Below are positions 9,905-22,028 of a stretch of 64,000 nt of DNA, one piece after another (the stretch's first letter is position 1; each line of letters starts with the position of its first letter). The stretch comes from Sapria himalayana (lineage: Eukaryota > Streptophyta > Magnoliopsida > Malpighiales > Rafflesiaceae). The translations under genes and the position numbers were made by a program. Location of the stretch: assembly GCA_029783825.1 (NCBI GenBank), contig JAREIK010000717.1, forward strand, positions 38,202 through 102,201, read 5' to 3'. Under the pieces are notes generated by a model. The model searched no databases. It saw nothing but the letters and a program-made list of their open reading frames with translations, and was not told where the DNA came from.

Positions 9905-11567
9905 TACTCGATTGTTTAATTCTTATAAATTTTAGTAGGGGCAAACATCTATGTATTTATTTTTAAATATTAATTTATTTTCTTTTAACTTTAATGAAAA
10001 AATTTAGATTTTAATTATATTTCAAAATTTTCAAATTTTGATTTAATTATTTTTTTAAAAGTTTCATATAATCAGAAAATTTTTTTATACTAATAATAAT
10101 ATTAATATTTACTAGTTTATTCGTCAATTAAGATATTTTTAAAAATATTTTATATTTTATCAAACAATAAATTAATTTACATTTATATTAGTAGAAATTT
10201 TAATGTATGGTAATTTAATTTTTAAAATATTATAATAAATTATTATACTTATTGAATTAATTATTTGATGTTACTTTAATACAAATTTTTTAAGTTTCTT
10301 AATTAACAATTTTAAAAAAAAATTTTTAGTATAATTTTTAAAAAATTTAATACATAAAAAAATAGTTATTTTAGTCTTTATTAATATAGTATTTTTGTAT
10401 TTTTATATTTTTAAAATTATTTATTTATAATATCATTTTTTAATGATTTTACGAGGAAATTGTAATGTTTAAGGATGTCTCATCTATAGACCATTAACAT
10501 ACATTAAATAAACAAAATTAAATAAAATATTCAAACTAATAAAAAATTAAATAAAATTAAATAAAATATTGTCTAGGAAAATTCATTCGCTTTGTTCGGC
10601 ATTTTATTAGCTAGGGAAGTTCAGTCACTAAATCCATCACTATATTCCAGATTTAATTAGCTAGAAAAGTTTACTCGCTAAATCTATCGATATATTCTAG
10701 ATTTACATATGTGTATAAATAGATAGATAGATATAATTACATATGAAAAAAATCCATCACTAAATATTTAGCCTTGGATTTAATGATGGTATATCCCTAG
10801 CTAATTAGATCGAGAAAAAATCCATCACTAAATAATTATCTTAATTTTTTTTTATTTTTTATATTTTATTGCGAGTGATTAATTCTTTTATTTTATTTTT
10901 CACAAAATATATCCATTTAGTTAGGGATATTTCCCTAACTATTTGGTGTGGGGATAATTTTCATCACTATTTAATGATTTAATTTTTTTTATGTTATTTG
11001 TTTTAATATTTTATTTAATTTTGTATATTAAAGGTACGTATTCAATGGTCTATTGATGAGCGATCCTTGAAATACACATTGTACTCTTATATTTATTAAA
11101 ATAGATTATTATAAACAAATAATTTAAAAAATATATAAATACAAAAAATGTAATATTAATAAAGACTACAATAACTATTAATAATTGCTACAGTAACTAT
11201 TAATAATGATTATAATTACATTAAATTATTAATTCTATAATTTTTAAAATTTTAAAGATATTTTAAAAAATAAATGAACATATATTACAATTTCTACTAA
11301 TAAAAAGATTAAATAATTCATTGTATATTAAAAATATAATAATTAACGAAAAAACTATTAAATATTAATATTATTTTAACTATAAAAAATTAGTTTTACG
11401 CCTACAGAATTTTTTTTAAAATAATTACTAAAAAAATTTGAAAATTTTAAATTATAAAAAAATTACTAATTTTTCATAATATTTAAATGAAAATAAATTG
11501 ATATTTAAAGATAAATATAAAGATATTCACCCCTATTGAAATTTATAAGAACTATATAATTGAGTTA
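9905..11567. mobile_element. foldback CACTA derivative with long inverted arms
   Basis: Left arm about 9905-10690 and right arm about 10745-11567 are inverted copies of one another. Paired landmarks are TTTTAGTAGGGGCAAA/CACCCCTATTGAAATT, the GTCTATAGATGAG block and the TAGCTAGG/CCATCACTAAAT subterminal repeats. The apex (10,690-10,745) holds a short (GATA)n run. The arms match the terminal regions at 52.0-53.6 kb and 57.4-58.7 kb, so this is two CACTA ends joined head to head. No coding capacity. Confidence 0.75.
10720..10734 (+). repeat. short GATA microsatellite at foldback apex
   Basis: A run AATAGATAGATAGATATA lies exactly between the two inverted arms. It is short, but in the same relative position as the giant GATA-type arrays next to CACTA ends at 26.5 and 58.7 kb. 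Confidence 0.7.
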
Positions 11568-11619
11568 AATTTATCTTTAAAGTACCCCCCAATCTGAGCT
11601 GATCTTTAGAGCCAAAAAT

Positions 11620-13200
11620 ATGTTTTTATCTCTAAAGACCAGTAGGAATAGGTATAGAAATGTCTTGCCACACATGAGGGTCAAAGTTGAGCATTGAGCA
11701 TGCTCGAAATTTGGTACAATTTTAAAATTTAAAACATTTATATATTTAGTGGTTAGCCTAATAGTTTAAATAAATCAAATATGTGCATGATTTTATTAAT
11801 TTTGTTAAAATTTTTTAACATTTGTTATTTTTTAACTTAATAAATACATACTATAAGCTGGAGAATTGGGTCGTGATCGCAATTTTTATGAGATTTTCAA
11901 GAAGAGATGTGTAAAGAAAGATGATTATCAGTTTGTTGACAAAAAGTCTCGGATGATTACTATAATAATCTATTATATTAATATAATTTTATGATACTAC
12001 AGTAAATTTTGAAAGTTGTTTAGAATACAAAACATTAAATTTATTTTATGTATATCTAGAATAGTATTTTTCTCTATTTTATCATAAGAATTCATGGAAG
12101 AATGTGTGATAGTTGCTTCTCAATAAGTTGAGGGTTCTATGGATCTTCAACTAATTGACTATGATCCTATCTATTTGGAGACCATAGAAGGTCATAAGAT
12201 GTAGTGAGTGTACGACATAGGCTTGAAGGGACTGACATTTTGTTGTAGTAGTCATGCTTCTAATTTATCCATCACAACAATGGTGGATGAGGTGGTCGAA
12301 TAACAAGTAATAGAAACAAATATAAGTTTTGAAGTTACGAAGACAAAAGTGAAAGAGAAGGATGAGCAGATATCTCATTTGAAGGAAGAAATGTAGGAAA
12401 TAAATAAGATATATTTGAGCTGATTAGATATTTGAAGGAAGAAATACAAGAAATTAAAGAAATGAATGATGAGATGAAAGAAATTAAGAATTTAATACAA
12501 CAGCAGATATACTATATGGAGTCGCAGTTAGTGGCATTGATGCGACATATAACATTTCAAGATCCAACTGCAAACTATGTAGAAGAGGCTAGCACAAATG
12601 CACCAACTAATAATGAGGATAATTTTGTATCAGAATTATTTTTGAATTATTTTTGATTTTTGTCTATGTATAGCTAAACAAGATGAGATTTTTTTTGAAG
12701 GTATCATTTTTCTTTATTCTAGTTCTCTTCTTTGCTTTGCCGATTAACCTAATCATGAATTTTTGTAGGACATTTGATGTGAGAGGCATAAAAAAATTCT
12801 TATTCAAAGCCTTTAGACATTGACACAGTCCTTCCTATGGATGGGTCCCATCTTTACCGATCTCTGTAGGATCAAAGAAGGTTAAGCTTCTATTATCTTT
12901 AATATTACTAAAACATTTTATTTTTGCACTCTCTCTCTTTCTAAATATTATTGCTGACGATCTTTTAGATATTTGTTAAAGTTGTATGACTATCAACTCA
13001 GATTCATATTTTTTATGTCTATAATTACTATTTTTATATATCTATGAAATATGTTTGTGTGTACCCAAATATTTTTGGTAGAGTTTTAGCCTATTATAAG
13101 TATATAAAAGGTTTGGCTTGTTCTTCTGGTGCTAGGATTAGCATGTTAGCTTCTGAAGTTGTGAGATGAACACAAAAATTCTAGTCCCACGTAGACATAG
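11620..13200 (+). mobile_element. CACTA body, forward copy
   Basis: This stretch matches, in inverted orientation, 38,850-40,430. Shared landmarks are GAGCATTGAGCATGCTCGA, the TGTTGTAGTAGTCATGCTTC block, the GGATGGGTCCCATCTTTACC block and the TTTTAGCCTATTATA block. It contains the TNPA-like relic described separately. After 13,200 the homology jumps to 18,356, so 13.2-18.36 kb is extra DNA absent from the other copy. Confidence 0.75.
11870..12655 (+). pseudogene. Ptta/TNPA-like CACTA protein relic
   Basis: A broken copy of the second CACTA gene (plant transposase Ptta/En/Spm, Transposase_24-like). The frame GRDRNFYEIFKKRCVKKDDY fits the family block GR.P...E.F...H.KKD. After an intron or indel, FMEECVIVASQ and a Cys/His-poor linker follow, then a Lys/Glu-rich coiled-coil segment (12,340-12,560) ending near VALMRHITFQDP. 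Stops interrupt the frame at several points. A parallel inverted copy lies at 39.4-41.35 kb and helps confirm the reading. The DNA-binding N-terminus is missing here because the foldback derivative lies upstream. Confidence 0.6.
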
Positions 13201-14150
13201 GTTTGTTCTTGACACTCTTATTTCATGCAGATCTGCATTGTCACTATTTAGATCTATGACTACTTTTTATTGGTCATTGGTGGAATTAAACTATTGAATT
13301 ATTAATTTATATAATGATTGCTAATGAAATTCTATTAAATGTGTTCATTCGGCTTGTTCTTCTGCTCTTGCATGTTCGTAGTGTGAGGGATGACAACGAG
13401 TTGAACATGAGGAGCTATGGCTATCAATGGGGTTGTGGTGGGTGCAAATCCGCATGCTGCACAACTAGAGCATCGATGTATCCCCTACCGATGAGCATGA
13501 AAAGAATATGAGTGAGAATAGCTGGGAAGAAGGTGAGTCAAGATGCCTTGCTATATGAAGTTTGCAAATTTTGTAGCCATTTGCTTTTTTTATATCTGGA
13601 AGACAAAACATCTAATTTTTGACGTTTTGTTCCTCTTATTTTCTTTGCATGTGTATTGTTTTTATGGAGTGCATATTGTTTTTATAGAGTGCATATTGAA
13701 TTGTTCTATAGTTACGTTGACGCATACAATGAAGTGACGGCCTTTACTTTGAACCAAGTGAGGAACCATATGGCAGCAGAAGCTACAGGATTGATGGACT
13801 AATACAATGGAGCTAAGCAATCAAAATCATTGGTGCAAGCACACGAAGATGGGAAGAAACATTCTAAAAAAACCACATGGGAGCATGGGAGCATGGGGCC
13901 GCAGTGGGTGGCGGGGCAGAGCTACCCCTTTATAGGCCTTGGGAGCAAGAGAGTTCTGGTTGTGGGGAGGCAATGTGCGAACTTTGATGCGCCAAGCCTA
14001 GCTCGTCACTTGTCTTCCAAGTTTTCCACTAAAAGTTTTTAGATATATTTTCAAAAATTTAAATAATATTTTCATTTCTTATTAATGTTGATAGTGATAT
14101 TTTGTGCCTTCTTTGTGAAGTATAAATGGGATAATACATTACATGTTATT
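13201..14150 (+). other. accessory DNA with short unrecognised exons
   Basis: This belongs to the segment missing from the inverted CACTA copy. The parts at 13,314-13,511 and 13,740-14,040 are notably richer in GC than their surroundings, as captured host-gene pieces often are. The second reads GLYFEPSEEPYGSRSYRIDG in one frame. I do not recognise a family and cannot say whether these are exons of one gene. Confidence 0.35.
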
Positions 14151-14335
14151 CTATATCTATATCTATACCCGCTATTCTATATCTATATAAGACATCCATA
14201 TATATTGCAGTGTATATGTATATATACTATAGTATATATTTACATATATACTGTAGTATTTATGTACATATATACTTAGTATATGTACATATACACTATA
14301 ATATTATATATACATATACTATATATAACTATCTT
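14150..14335. repeat. TATACTATAGTATA minisatellite
   Basis: Tandem units of about 25-32 bp built on TATACTATAGTATAT and TACATATATAC. Related arrays occur at 32,040-32,210, 32,790-32,946 and 38,191-38,510 within the inverted CACTA copy, so the array belongs to this CACTA family. Confidence 0.75.
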
Positions 14336-16179
14336 ATTGATGAGCACAATGTTTGTGATATTGCTTATGTTTTGTTGGGTGCCATGTTCTATACTTTATC
14401 AATTGATATGTTGTTCTATTGATAGCTTTTTGGAGGAAGAATTAGCATGTCTTACACATTGAGGCATGCCTAGCACCCAGAGGTACACTTCGAGAGTATA
14501 ATAAAAATTATTCATCATATGAGTTGCCCTAATAAAAATAACATGTTATATAAGGGCATTATTTGTACGAGGTTATTCTGCAAGTGTATTATATTTATTT
14601 TATGTTGTGATATTTAATGTTTTACATGGTATCAAAAGCGACCCAGGGAAAGCAAAACTCTAGGGGGGTATGTGTTGGAAAGAGCTATAAACCCCTAGAA
14701 GGAGTACATCCACTATGCACTAGCTACCACGATTACACATGCATTGTGTGCTATGCAAATCTTTGCATGCTCATTGTATGTTATCAAAATCATCGCACTC
14801 CCACTTTGTGTTATTGAAATCATTGCTCACAAGGTTTAAGCCTCGATTCCAACTACATCAATGCCATATGTTACCCATAGAGGTGGATGTTCCTGAATCT
14901 GAATTTTATGAGCCGGATCAGATTCTTTACTACCTCAAATACAAGAAAGAGGCAAGATGATGATTTCTCAATGAGTTCGTAATAGGCTTGGCATAGCATT
15001 GAGCTGTGAAAGTTTTTGTTTTTTTTTGTTTTCTTTTGTTTTTAATTTGATTTGGTTGCTTGGATAGGGCATAGACCCTTCTTATCAAGGTGAACCAGAT
15101 TACATTGTGACAAATTGAATGTATTGAAATTGTAAAGTTGTGTAGAGAAGCTGGATGAGCTATTATAATAGAAATGGAGTGCAGGTAAGACATCTACTTG
15201 AAAATAATGATAGGTGATTTGACAAGCATCCTGGAAAAGTATATTTGGTATTCTTGTTGATTGAACTCATGTTCTTATGGTTAGAGTAATGTTTGTTCAA
15301 AATAGTATCGAGATAAGTTTTCATTGATGATGATAATGAGAGGTTAAAGGAAAATTTATATGAAGTAGTAATCAAGTTTTCTTGTTTGATACAAATTTTT
15401 GTGTACACGAGATATTCATAGATTTTTTGCTTTTATGAATGATATTAATACTAGCTTTTAATTTCTCGTGCATCAAAGCAAGATTAACTATTCATATTTA
15501 CAAAAATCAAATATTCTTTCAAATTGTCATTTATTTTTCATAAAAAAAGTTTTCTTATAGTTTTCTCAAACAAAAAATATAATAATAAATTTTAGATCAC
15601 GTGGGATATGTAGATTAGAAAAAAAATTTGATTTTTGGTAATGACCATTTTCATGCATCAATAATTCAGTTCAACTAGAAAGGTGTAATATATGGACAAG
15701 ATAAAGAAATATGAGAAGATAGAAAAATAGTGTGTGCATGTGTGTATGCACGTGTGTGTGTGTTTGGACACATATAGTTATTCTATATTCATGATGTATG
15801 CATGTATATTGCATAAATACATGCATATGCATTTTAAGTAAATGTAGATAATATCTGATGCATACAGTGCAATTTACCACCGTTCATTAGTTTTTTTATT
15901 ACTGAATATTGTAGACCATCCCCGTTAATCCCAAGCCTTTTCTTAACAACTTGACTGGGAAGACGGTCATTGAAAAAATCAAGTAGGGAATGGAATATAA
16001 AGATGAGCAACCTTGTGTTCTTTTCCTGTGAATTGCATTTTTTTCTCATTTCTTTTCTATGGTTTCTTTGAGGTTTCCTTGCTTCGGTGGATTCTTATAT
16101 GAACCTACTAGTGTGCAAAAATTCAATACCATGCAGCATATTGTATTTCAACTTTCATTTCCATTTTGTTTGTCACTTT
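14336..16179. other. accessory DNA, possible LTR junction, no gene called
   Basis: Near 14,626 the sequence ACATGGTATCAAAAGCG resembles an LTR end followed by an initiator tRNA-Met primer site, but no LTR pair was found. The frame at 14,839-14,960 contains EVDVPESEFYEPDQILYYL, which looks protein-like but is not recognised. The rest is AT-rich with a (TG/CA) patch near 15,720-15,760. Confidence 0.35.
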
Positions 16180-16465
16180 CTAATAAGTTTTGTATGGAAA
16201 TAATATATTTTAAATTATAAATCCAAAATATAATGCTTGTTTGAATAATATTACCAAACTAATATGTCTGGAAACAACGTGGCAATTTGTGTGGTTGTAA
16301 ACGAACGGTCAATGCCACCTTTTGAATTTTAAAAATCAAAGGTGGCATTGTAAATGGTGGCTATTAAATTTTATAAATTTTTAAATGCAAGCATTGGGAA
16401 TAATGGGAGAGTGTGGAATCCAACTTAGTGAAAAACAATGTTAAATAAGCCGTATCCATGGATAT

Positions 16466-16783
16466 TTGTTCCAGAAGTACATCCAATGCCATGGCTGCCG
16501 CTGCAAATATCACTCAAGTTCCTGGGAATTCATAAGAATCCATAAAACCATTCACCACATCCAACTCTTTCTGCTCCTTCATTTCTTTATTTTCGGTCAA
16601 TTTGAACTATTAGGGAAGAACTTAAGCTCGCCATTAGAAACACTAACAAAGACCGAAGATGTGGCGAGGGTTTTACATGTGATCGAGATGAAGAAAAGAA
16701 ACATCGTGATTAAGAAAGAGTGTATGGCAAGCATAGTGAGTGTAGTAAGAGAGGAGGGAGAAAATGGAAATGGGTTAGATTAG
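16466..16783 (+). other. unrecognised exon-like open frame in MULE-like element
   Basis: A 105-codon frame. Its second half (LETLTKTEDVARVLHVIEM then KKRNIVIKKECM) looks protein-like, with balanced charged and hydrophobic residues. Another frame starts ATGGCTGCCGCTGC at 16,490. I do not recognise a family. Being between inverted ends, it may be part of a captured host gene. Confidence 0.3.
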
Positions 16784-17391
16784 TACATTTCCTCTATTCT
16801 TTTTAAGGAAACATTCAAAAGTAGATGTTGACCATAAATTTATGGAGCTTAAGTGCATCAGTAGATGGCTATTCAATTAGAGGAGTTGTTTTATATGTGG
16901 TGATCTTAAATGGGTCTATGATATATGGCCAAATTATAGTTGGAAAGGAGGTAATAACATTGTAGAGTACTTTATCATAGAGATGCAAAGTCTGATCTAC
17001 TAAATAGGTGGCGAGGCTGGAAGAGTATGGTTCATGGGAGTCCCCACATTCCAAACTTATATCAAATGTAAAGTAAGCTTTCCCTCTATAGAGATTATTT
17101 GGGAATTTTATCCAGTCACTATTCAAGTTGGAAGCCTGAATCTTAGCCTCAATCTCAACTGGCAAAATGATTCTTTTTTTTTACTTTTTTCTCTCAATTT
17201 CTCTAGTGCAATATATCAGTCACATATGCTTCCCATCAATGACTCAACTACACACCCACAAAGGCACGCACAGAAACATACACCCACACACTATTCATAT
17301 GTACCATCGTGTCAACTATTGTATATAAGCGTGCATAAACACTTCATATTTCACTTGTCGTGCATTTGAAGAATTTTTAAAAAGAAGAAAA

Positions 17392-18017
17392 ATGGGTGTA
17401 GGAGCAAAACATCTACATGTGAGAGTGGCTCTGGCTGGCAAAATATTGAATTTGGATTACTTACAAAATGCAAAACGTGCAGCCTCAATTGCTCCATTAA
17501 CCTCGACAAAGAAACTCAAGTTCGAAACCATGAGTTCATTTCTACACGTTATGTTTGCTCGAGTTTATTGTTGTGGCTCTAGCAGTATAAAGATAAAAAG
17601 AGGGGCAATGATAAGGTGTCTATTTGTTTTATTAAATATGAAATATGGCCTTGTCATACTCGAATGTATCTATATCCTTTTCTTTCTATTAAATGATTTG
17701 TTTTTTTTTCTTTAATCATGATTAAGAGTGAACCTGTTAACTTCAACAATTCAAGGGATTCTTGCCACAAGTGGCTTCTCTTTTTCAATCCAGAGAAAAC
17801 TATCAAGTTAAATTCATCTTCTACATCTTCAGTTTATACATCATCTCTTGATCAAACCACCAACTTAACTTGGCCGCTCACTTAGAAATCAATATGGCCA
17901 AGATACAATATTGAAAGTAGAAACGAATCCAAACCGAATCTTGTGTCAAACCCGAATTCAAGCCCCAATTTGTCATCATCAAGTGAGGCAGACATTGATG
18001 AAGATCTTGATTTTTAA
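17392..18017 (+). pseudogene. captured unknown gene, two exon-like pieces
   Basis: The first piece starts at ATG 17,392 (MGVGAKHLHVRVALAGKIL). The second, 17,730-18,017, is a 96-codon frame with a single in-frame TAG (after LTWPLT) and ends SSEADIDEDLDF then TAA. The second is Ser/Asn-rich with an acidic tail, as in many plant nuclear proteins, but I do not recognise the family. Its end lies only a few bases before the right inverted end of the MULE-like element, as expected of a captured 3' exon. Confidence 0.35.
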
Positions 18018-18355
18018 AATTCAATAACATGGCAATGACTATCGTTAACAATGATGCCCATTGTCATGCTATTTCCAGATGCACTAGTTTGGTAATATTT
18101 TTCAAACAAGCATCATATTTTAGAATTTTTATTTAAAATGTATTATTTCCATACAAAACTCCTTTTTAACTTTTTTATAAGTAACCATGGATGGATACGT
18201 GAAGATGAGAAACACAGAAGAATATGTTGATGGATAGTTCACTGGAAATCTTGGAAAAATCTTAATTTGGTAATTTAAAAATAAGGTCATGATTATCTCG
18301 TTGTATGAAATTTCTTGCAAATGACAGTTGGTGTTGCATGTACTAGTCTATCTGT

Positions 18356-18620
18356 TTATCAGCGACATTGTGTTGTGTTCTTTATTTGTTTGTAAAATGT
18401 AGTATGTTATGCTCTATGTGCAAGTGTAACAATGTTCTCTATCTGGGTGAAGTACCAAAGGACAAAGAACTAGAAGATGCTGACCATGCCCGAGAGACCT
18501 ATATGTGTGTTTTTAAGACCTTGATTATTTCCTTCTGTTGACTTTGATGGTATGTGTATTAGCATGAAAGTACATGTGTCTGTGTTTACACACACACATG
18601 CACATACATACATACATACA
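18356..18620 (+). mobile_element. CACTA body, forward copy, continued
   Basis: This resumes homology to the inverted copy at 38,560-38,750. Shared landmarks are GTAGTATGTTATGCTC, GTGTAACAATGTTCTCTAT, GATGCTGACCATGCC and GAGAGACCTATATG. It ends in a short CACACA/CATACA microsatellite (18,585-18,622). Confidence 0.7.
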
Positions 18621-18628
18621 TGCAACTG

Positions 18629-18790
18629 ATCGCAAGGTTAAAAAGAGTATTGTTGGAAGAGCAACTAGAAGCAAAAAGGGCATTGGCAGATAAAAGGAAG
18701 AAGAAGTTGTAAGTGGAAAGGAAATATAGACTAGAACTAAAGGAAGCAATGCTGATGACCATGGAGGGACATGCTCGGGTACTAGAGTAG
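18629..18790 (+). pseudogene. coiled-coil fragment of a CACTA protein
   Basis: A 54-codon frame rich in Lys, Arg, Glu and Leu with a heptad-like pattern (IARLKRVLLEEQLEAKRALA), one internal TAA, then RLELKEAMLMTMEGHARVLE before TAG. It sits where a C-terminal dimerisation segment of the TNPA-like protein would be expected. The inverted copy at 31.83-31.95 kb is only partly similar. Function is inferred from position and composition. Confidence 0.4.
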
Positions 18791-18834
18791 TACTTAGATA
18801 TTGAGGAGGTGGGGGCGAGAAAGTAAGGTAAATT

Positions 18835-19202
18835 TCATAGATAGATTATACTTTATGCACTGTCATTAGATACATTTATGAAGAATAAGATGTAATCAAG
18901 TTTTGTTATGTTTCTATTTTAACTATGTAACAAATTATATAAAAATATTTTATTAATTGATTTTATTTATTGTCAATTATAAACAATGGTTTATGGTTAA
19001 GTTTTTATAAAAATATGTAATAAATTTTTTCGTAAAAAATTAAAAATGTGAAAATAATTGTGGAATGAAAATAGCTAGAGATTTTTCCCTCGCTAATTTA
19101 GGTAGAGATTTTTCCCTCAATTCATTAGCTAGGGAATTATCTCTTACTAATTTTGATAGGGAAAATATTTACTCTTTACTTTTTGTGACAAGTACTTTGG
19201 AT
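18835..19202 (-). mobile_element. CACTA terminal region, split by the hAT insertion (left part)
   Basis: ATAGATTATACT, GCACTGTC and GATACAT at 18,840 match the inverted copy at 31,780-31,830. From 19,075 the sequence has TAGCTAGGGA/TTTTTCCCTCGCTAA subterminal repeats. It is interrupted at 19,203 and resumes at 26,406 across the nested hAT elements. Confidence 0.75.
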
Positions 19203-19699
19203 TAGATGTGTCAAATGGGCTGATTCATGCCATGCCTAGCCGAACACGGCACTGGAATTTCCTGTGCCCATGCTAATGCCATGTCGTGCCGAGTCTAACT
19301 AGGTCTCATGCTGTGCCTGGCCCGACATGGTACCATCGCCTGGTTGGCTCAGTACCTCGGTACGAGCCGAGATACCAATACTATACTACCCCATTGGGCT
19401 GAGACTCAGCCTGACTGATCTGGAAACTAGGCGGGCCCAAATCTGAGCCAACCCCAACCCCAAAGGCCTATTACGGGCTTACGGCCAATAGTTCCAATAT
19501 TTAAAAAAAATTATTTGAAATTTAGTAGTTGGATTTTGCCTCCAATGGCTATGGGGCAGAATCTGACGACCCACATGATTCTGCCCCCAAAAAATTATTA
19601 AAAAATTCAAAAAAAAATACTTTTTAAAAAAAAATCTAAATTTTTTTTCTATAAAAGCCCCCCACCCCCTCTCTAATTTTTTATGTTTTTCAAAAACAT

Positions 19700-19760
19700 A
19701 AAATCTCACATTCTCTCTCTCTCTCTCAATCCTCTCTCCTAAAACTCTCTCTCTCTTGAT
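19700..19760 (+). promoter_or_regulatory. CT-rich leader of the outer hAT transposase
   Basis: Runs of TCTCTCTCTCTC lie 180-240 bases before the start codon, as in the inner copy (23,220-23,255 and 23,398-23,422). Pyrimidine-rich 5' leaders are common in plant genes. No TATA box was assigned with certainty. Confidence 0.35.
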
Positions 19761-19936
19761 TTCAGCTCGGCTTTTCGGAACTCACAACTTAGGCTCATGT
19801 TTAGTTAGTGTTTGCATGGTCTTCAGAAGTTAGATTTTAGGTGCACGTACTTTTTCTTTACGCTACTTTATGAGTATTTCTATTTTTCTTCTCTCTCTAC
19901 TCTTAAGCTATCTTCTCGTCTAAAAAAACTAAAAAA

Positions 19937-22028
19937 ATGACAAATACTAATACTAATAAAATTAATTTAAATTTAGAAAATAAAAATCTTACACAAAAGT
20001 CCGAGGTTGCTGAAACATTGGTTTCTCTGGTCATCTCAGCCCAAATATCTAAAAAACAAAAAACAAGGAGGACTTCTATAGTTTGGACTCATTTTAATAT
20101 AATAAAACAAATGAATATTAGGGTTGAGGAAGAAGAAATGACACTATGCAAATTTTGTAAAAAAATTTTAACTTGTAAGAGTGCGTTTGGGACTGGACAT
20201 CTTAAAAGGCATGCTGAATTATGCACCAAAATATATGGTGCATTAGATCCTATACAAACCCAACTTAGCTTTACATTTTTTAAGACTGGATCTAGTTCAG
20301 TCTCAAAGTTTACCCCCTTCATATGCCATAGCGAGTTGGGTTGGGAAGGCATGACCAAACTTATCATATTGATGGATCTTCCGATCAGATTTTAGCAAGA
20401 TCCAAGGATAGTGAGCATTATGCATACATATTTTCAGCCTGCTTATCATAGGTTTCCTAGGTCCACATCTTGGAATGACATACTAAAATATTATAAGTTA
20501 GAAAAATAATTAATAATTAATGAATTTATGGTATATAGTAGAGTGGTGTCCGTGATGTCTGATATCTGGACTAGTCATGATGATGCATCTTATGCATGTC
20601 TCACTGCCCACTATATAGATTCTAAATGGCATGTGAATAAAAAAATTATAGGATTCTCCGAGATTCTTCATCCTCATGATGGGCTTGCCATTTTTTAGTG
20701 TATGATAAAAATATTTAGAGAATATAAAATTCAAAATAAAATTTTTAGTATCACAATCAATAATGCATCTAATAATGGAGTGGCGATTAACATGTTTGTT
20801 AGGAATAATAGAGACGTACCATTAAAAGAGATTTTTAACTTCTGATGCATGTGTCACGTGGTTAACATGATTCTACTTGTGGGGATGAAGGTGTATTTCC
20901 TCGCTTTGGAAAACATATGTAACTCACTAAAATATATTTGCACTCCTCACAAACAATTGGAGCTCGGTAGTCTATGTTTGTCTGTGAATCTTAAGAAGAA
21001 TAAATTCCAATCGGGTGTGAGACATTGTTTGAATTAGACGTACCTAATGTTGGTGTCATGTGTTGGATACAAACACATGATATTTGACTACGTCAAAAGT
21101 AAGAGTGATGAACTTTTTATTGATGACACTAACTAAGTTTTAGGAATTTAATTTATGAAATTCCTGAAAATTTTTTATGACATGAACATGTGTTCGTTCG
21201 TTTATACTCCCACGACTTGCATTGCACTCAGTGAATATGCAACATTAGTAGCATGTTTAGGAAGTATCGAGCTGATCTGAAACTTAACCATATGGTTACC
21301 GAGATGGAAACCAAGTATTTAAAGTACTGGTCTATCATTCCATCTTTTTATTGTCTCGCTACACGCATGGACCTTAGGGTTAAGGTGGAAAAGGTAGATA
21401 ATGTTTTGACTTACATTTACTCGTGCATGAACCTGGAAGGCTCGCCTGAAGGGTTCATTCAAGAGAAGATGACTGACCTTTTCGCATACTATGATACTAC
21501 GTATGGTGATAGTAGTAGTATGGCCGTGAGTACGGATATTGATACCATATTCGGAGATAATGATTCTTCCATTTAGTTAGCTAGGGAGAAATGACAGGGT
21601 GGACTGTCGAATAGGAGTGAGCTATCTCGGTACTTAGATATCGATTACTGCGCTATCCTATCACAGTCTGATTCTAAGAATATTGATATATTATAGTTGT
21701 GGAAATCATATGAGTCTACCTTTTTCGTACTATCTAAGATAGTAAGGGACCTATTGACTCCTCTGGTGTCGAGCGTAGCATTGGAGTCTACTTTTTCTAT
21801 TGCAGTGAATGTGATTTAGGATATGAGATGGAGATTATGTCAAGATATTGTTGAGGCTTTAGTATGCATGATGATTGAGAGGATTTGATGTTAAGCATCA
21901 AGGATCATGCTAGGACTGGGAGTGGGATTACAGCGAATGCGAGGAAGTTGATTGCTGATGATGATCAATGTGATAGTGATATTGATATTGAGGTTTAGGA
22001 TGTTAATGATATGAGAATGCATGATTGA
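19937..22028 (+). pseudogene. hAT transposase, heavily mutated (outer)
   Basis: Collinear with the inner transposase from MTNTNTNK onward. The N-terminal BED zinc finger is preserved: VWTHF, then LCKFCKKIL and GTGHLKRHAELC (about residues 53-93). The frame then carries many stops, starting at TAG 20,393-20,395, with small frameshifts. The first catalytic Asp is kept in MSDIW. The second has become Asn (TINNASNN where the inner copy has FDNAANN). The RNase-H-like core continues through DLRVKVEKV. The hATC dimerisation region near 21,700-21,880 is recognisable (LVSSVALESTF). About 700 codons were originally present. The heavier decay compared with the inner copy agrees with the nesting order. 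It cannot encode an active enzyme. Confidence 0.85.

Larger units (their letters stand above)
16180..18165. mobile_element. MULE-like element with about 145 bp inverted ends
   Basis: The segments 16,180-16,325 and 18,020-18,165 are reverse complements with scattered differences. Shared landmarks are GTTTTGTATGGAAATAATA, TTACCAAACTA and TGGCAAT. Long inverted ends around exon-like sequence suggest a Mutator-like (Pack-MULE) unit. I could not find a convincing 9-bp target duplication, so the exact ends are uncertain. No transposase was seen. It lies in the 13.2-18.36 kb stretch absent from the inverted CACTA copy. Confidence 0.6.

Noticed and set aside
20849..21037. Short separate open frames inside the outer hAT
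   Set aside because: They are pieces of one decayed transposase, not separate genes.
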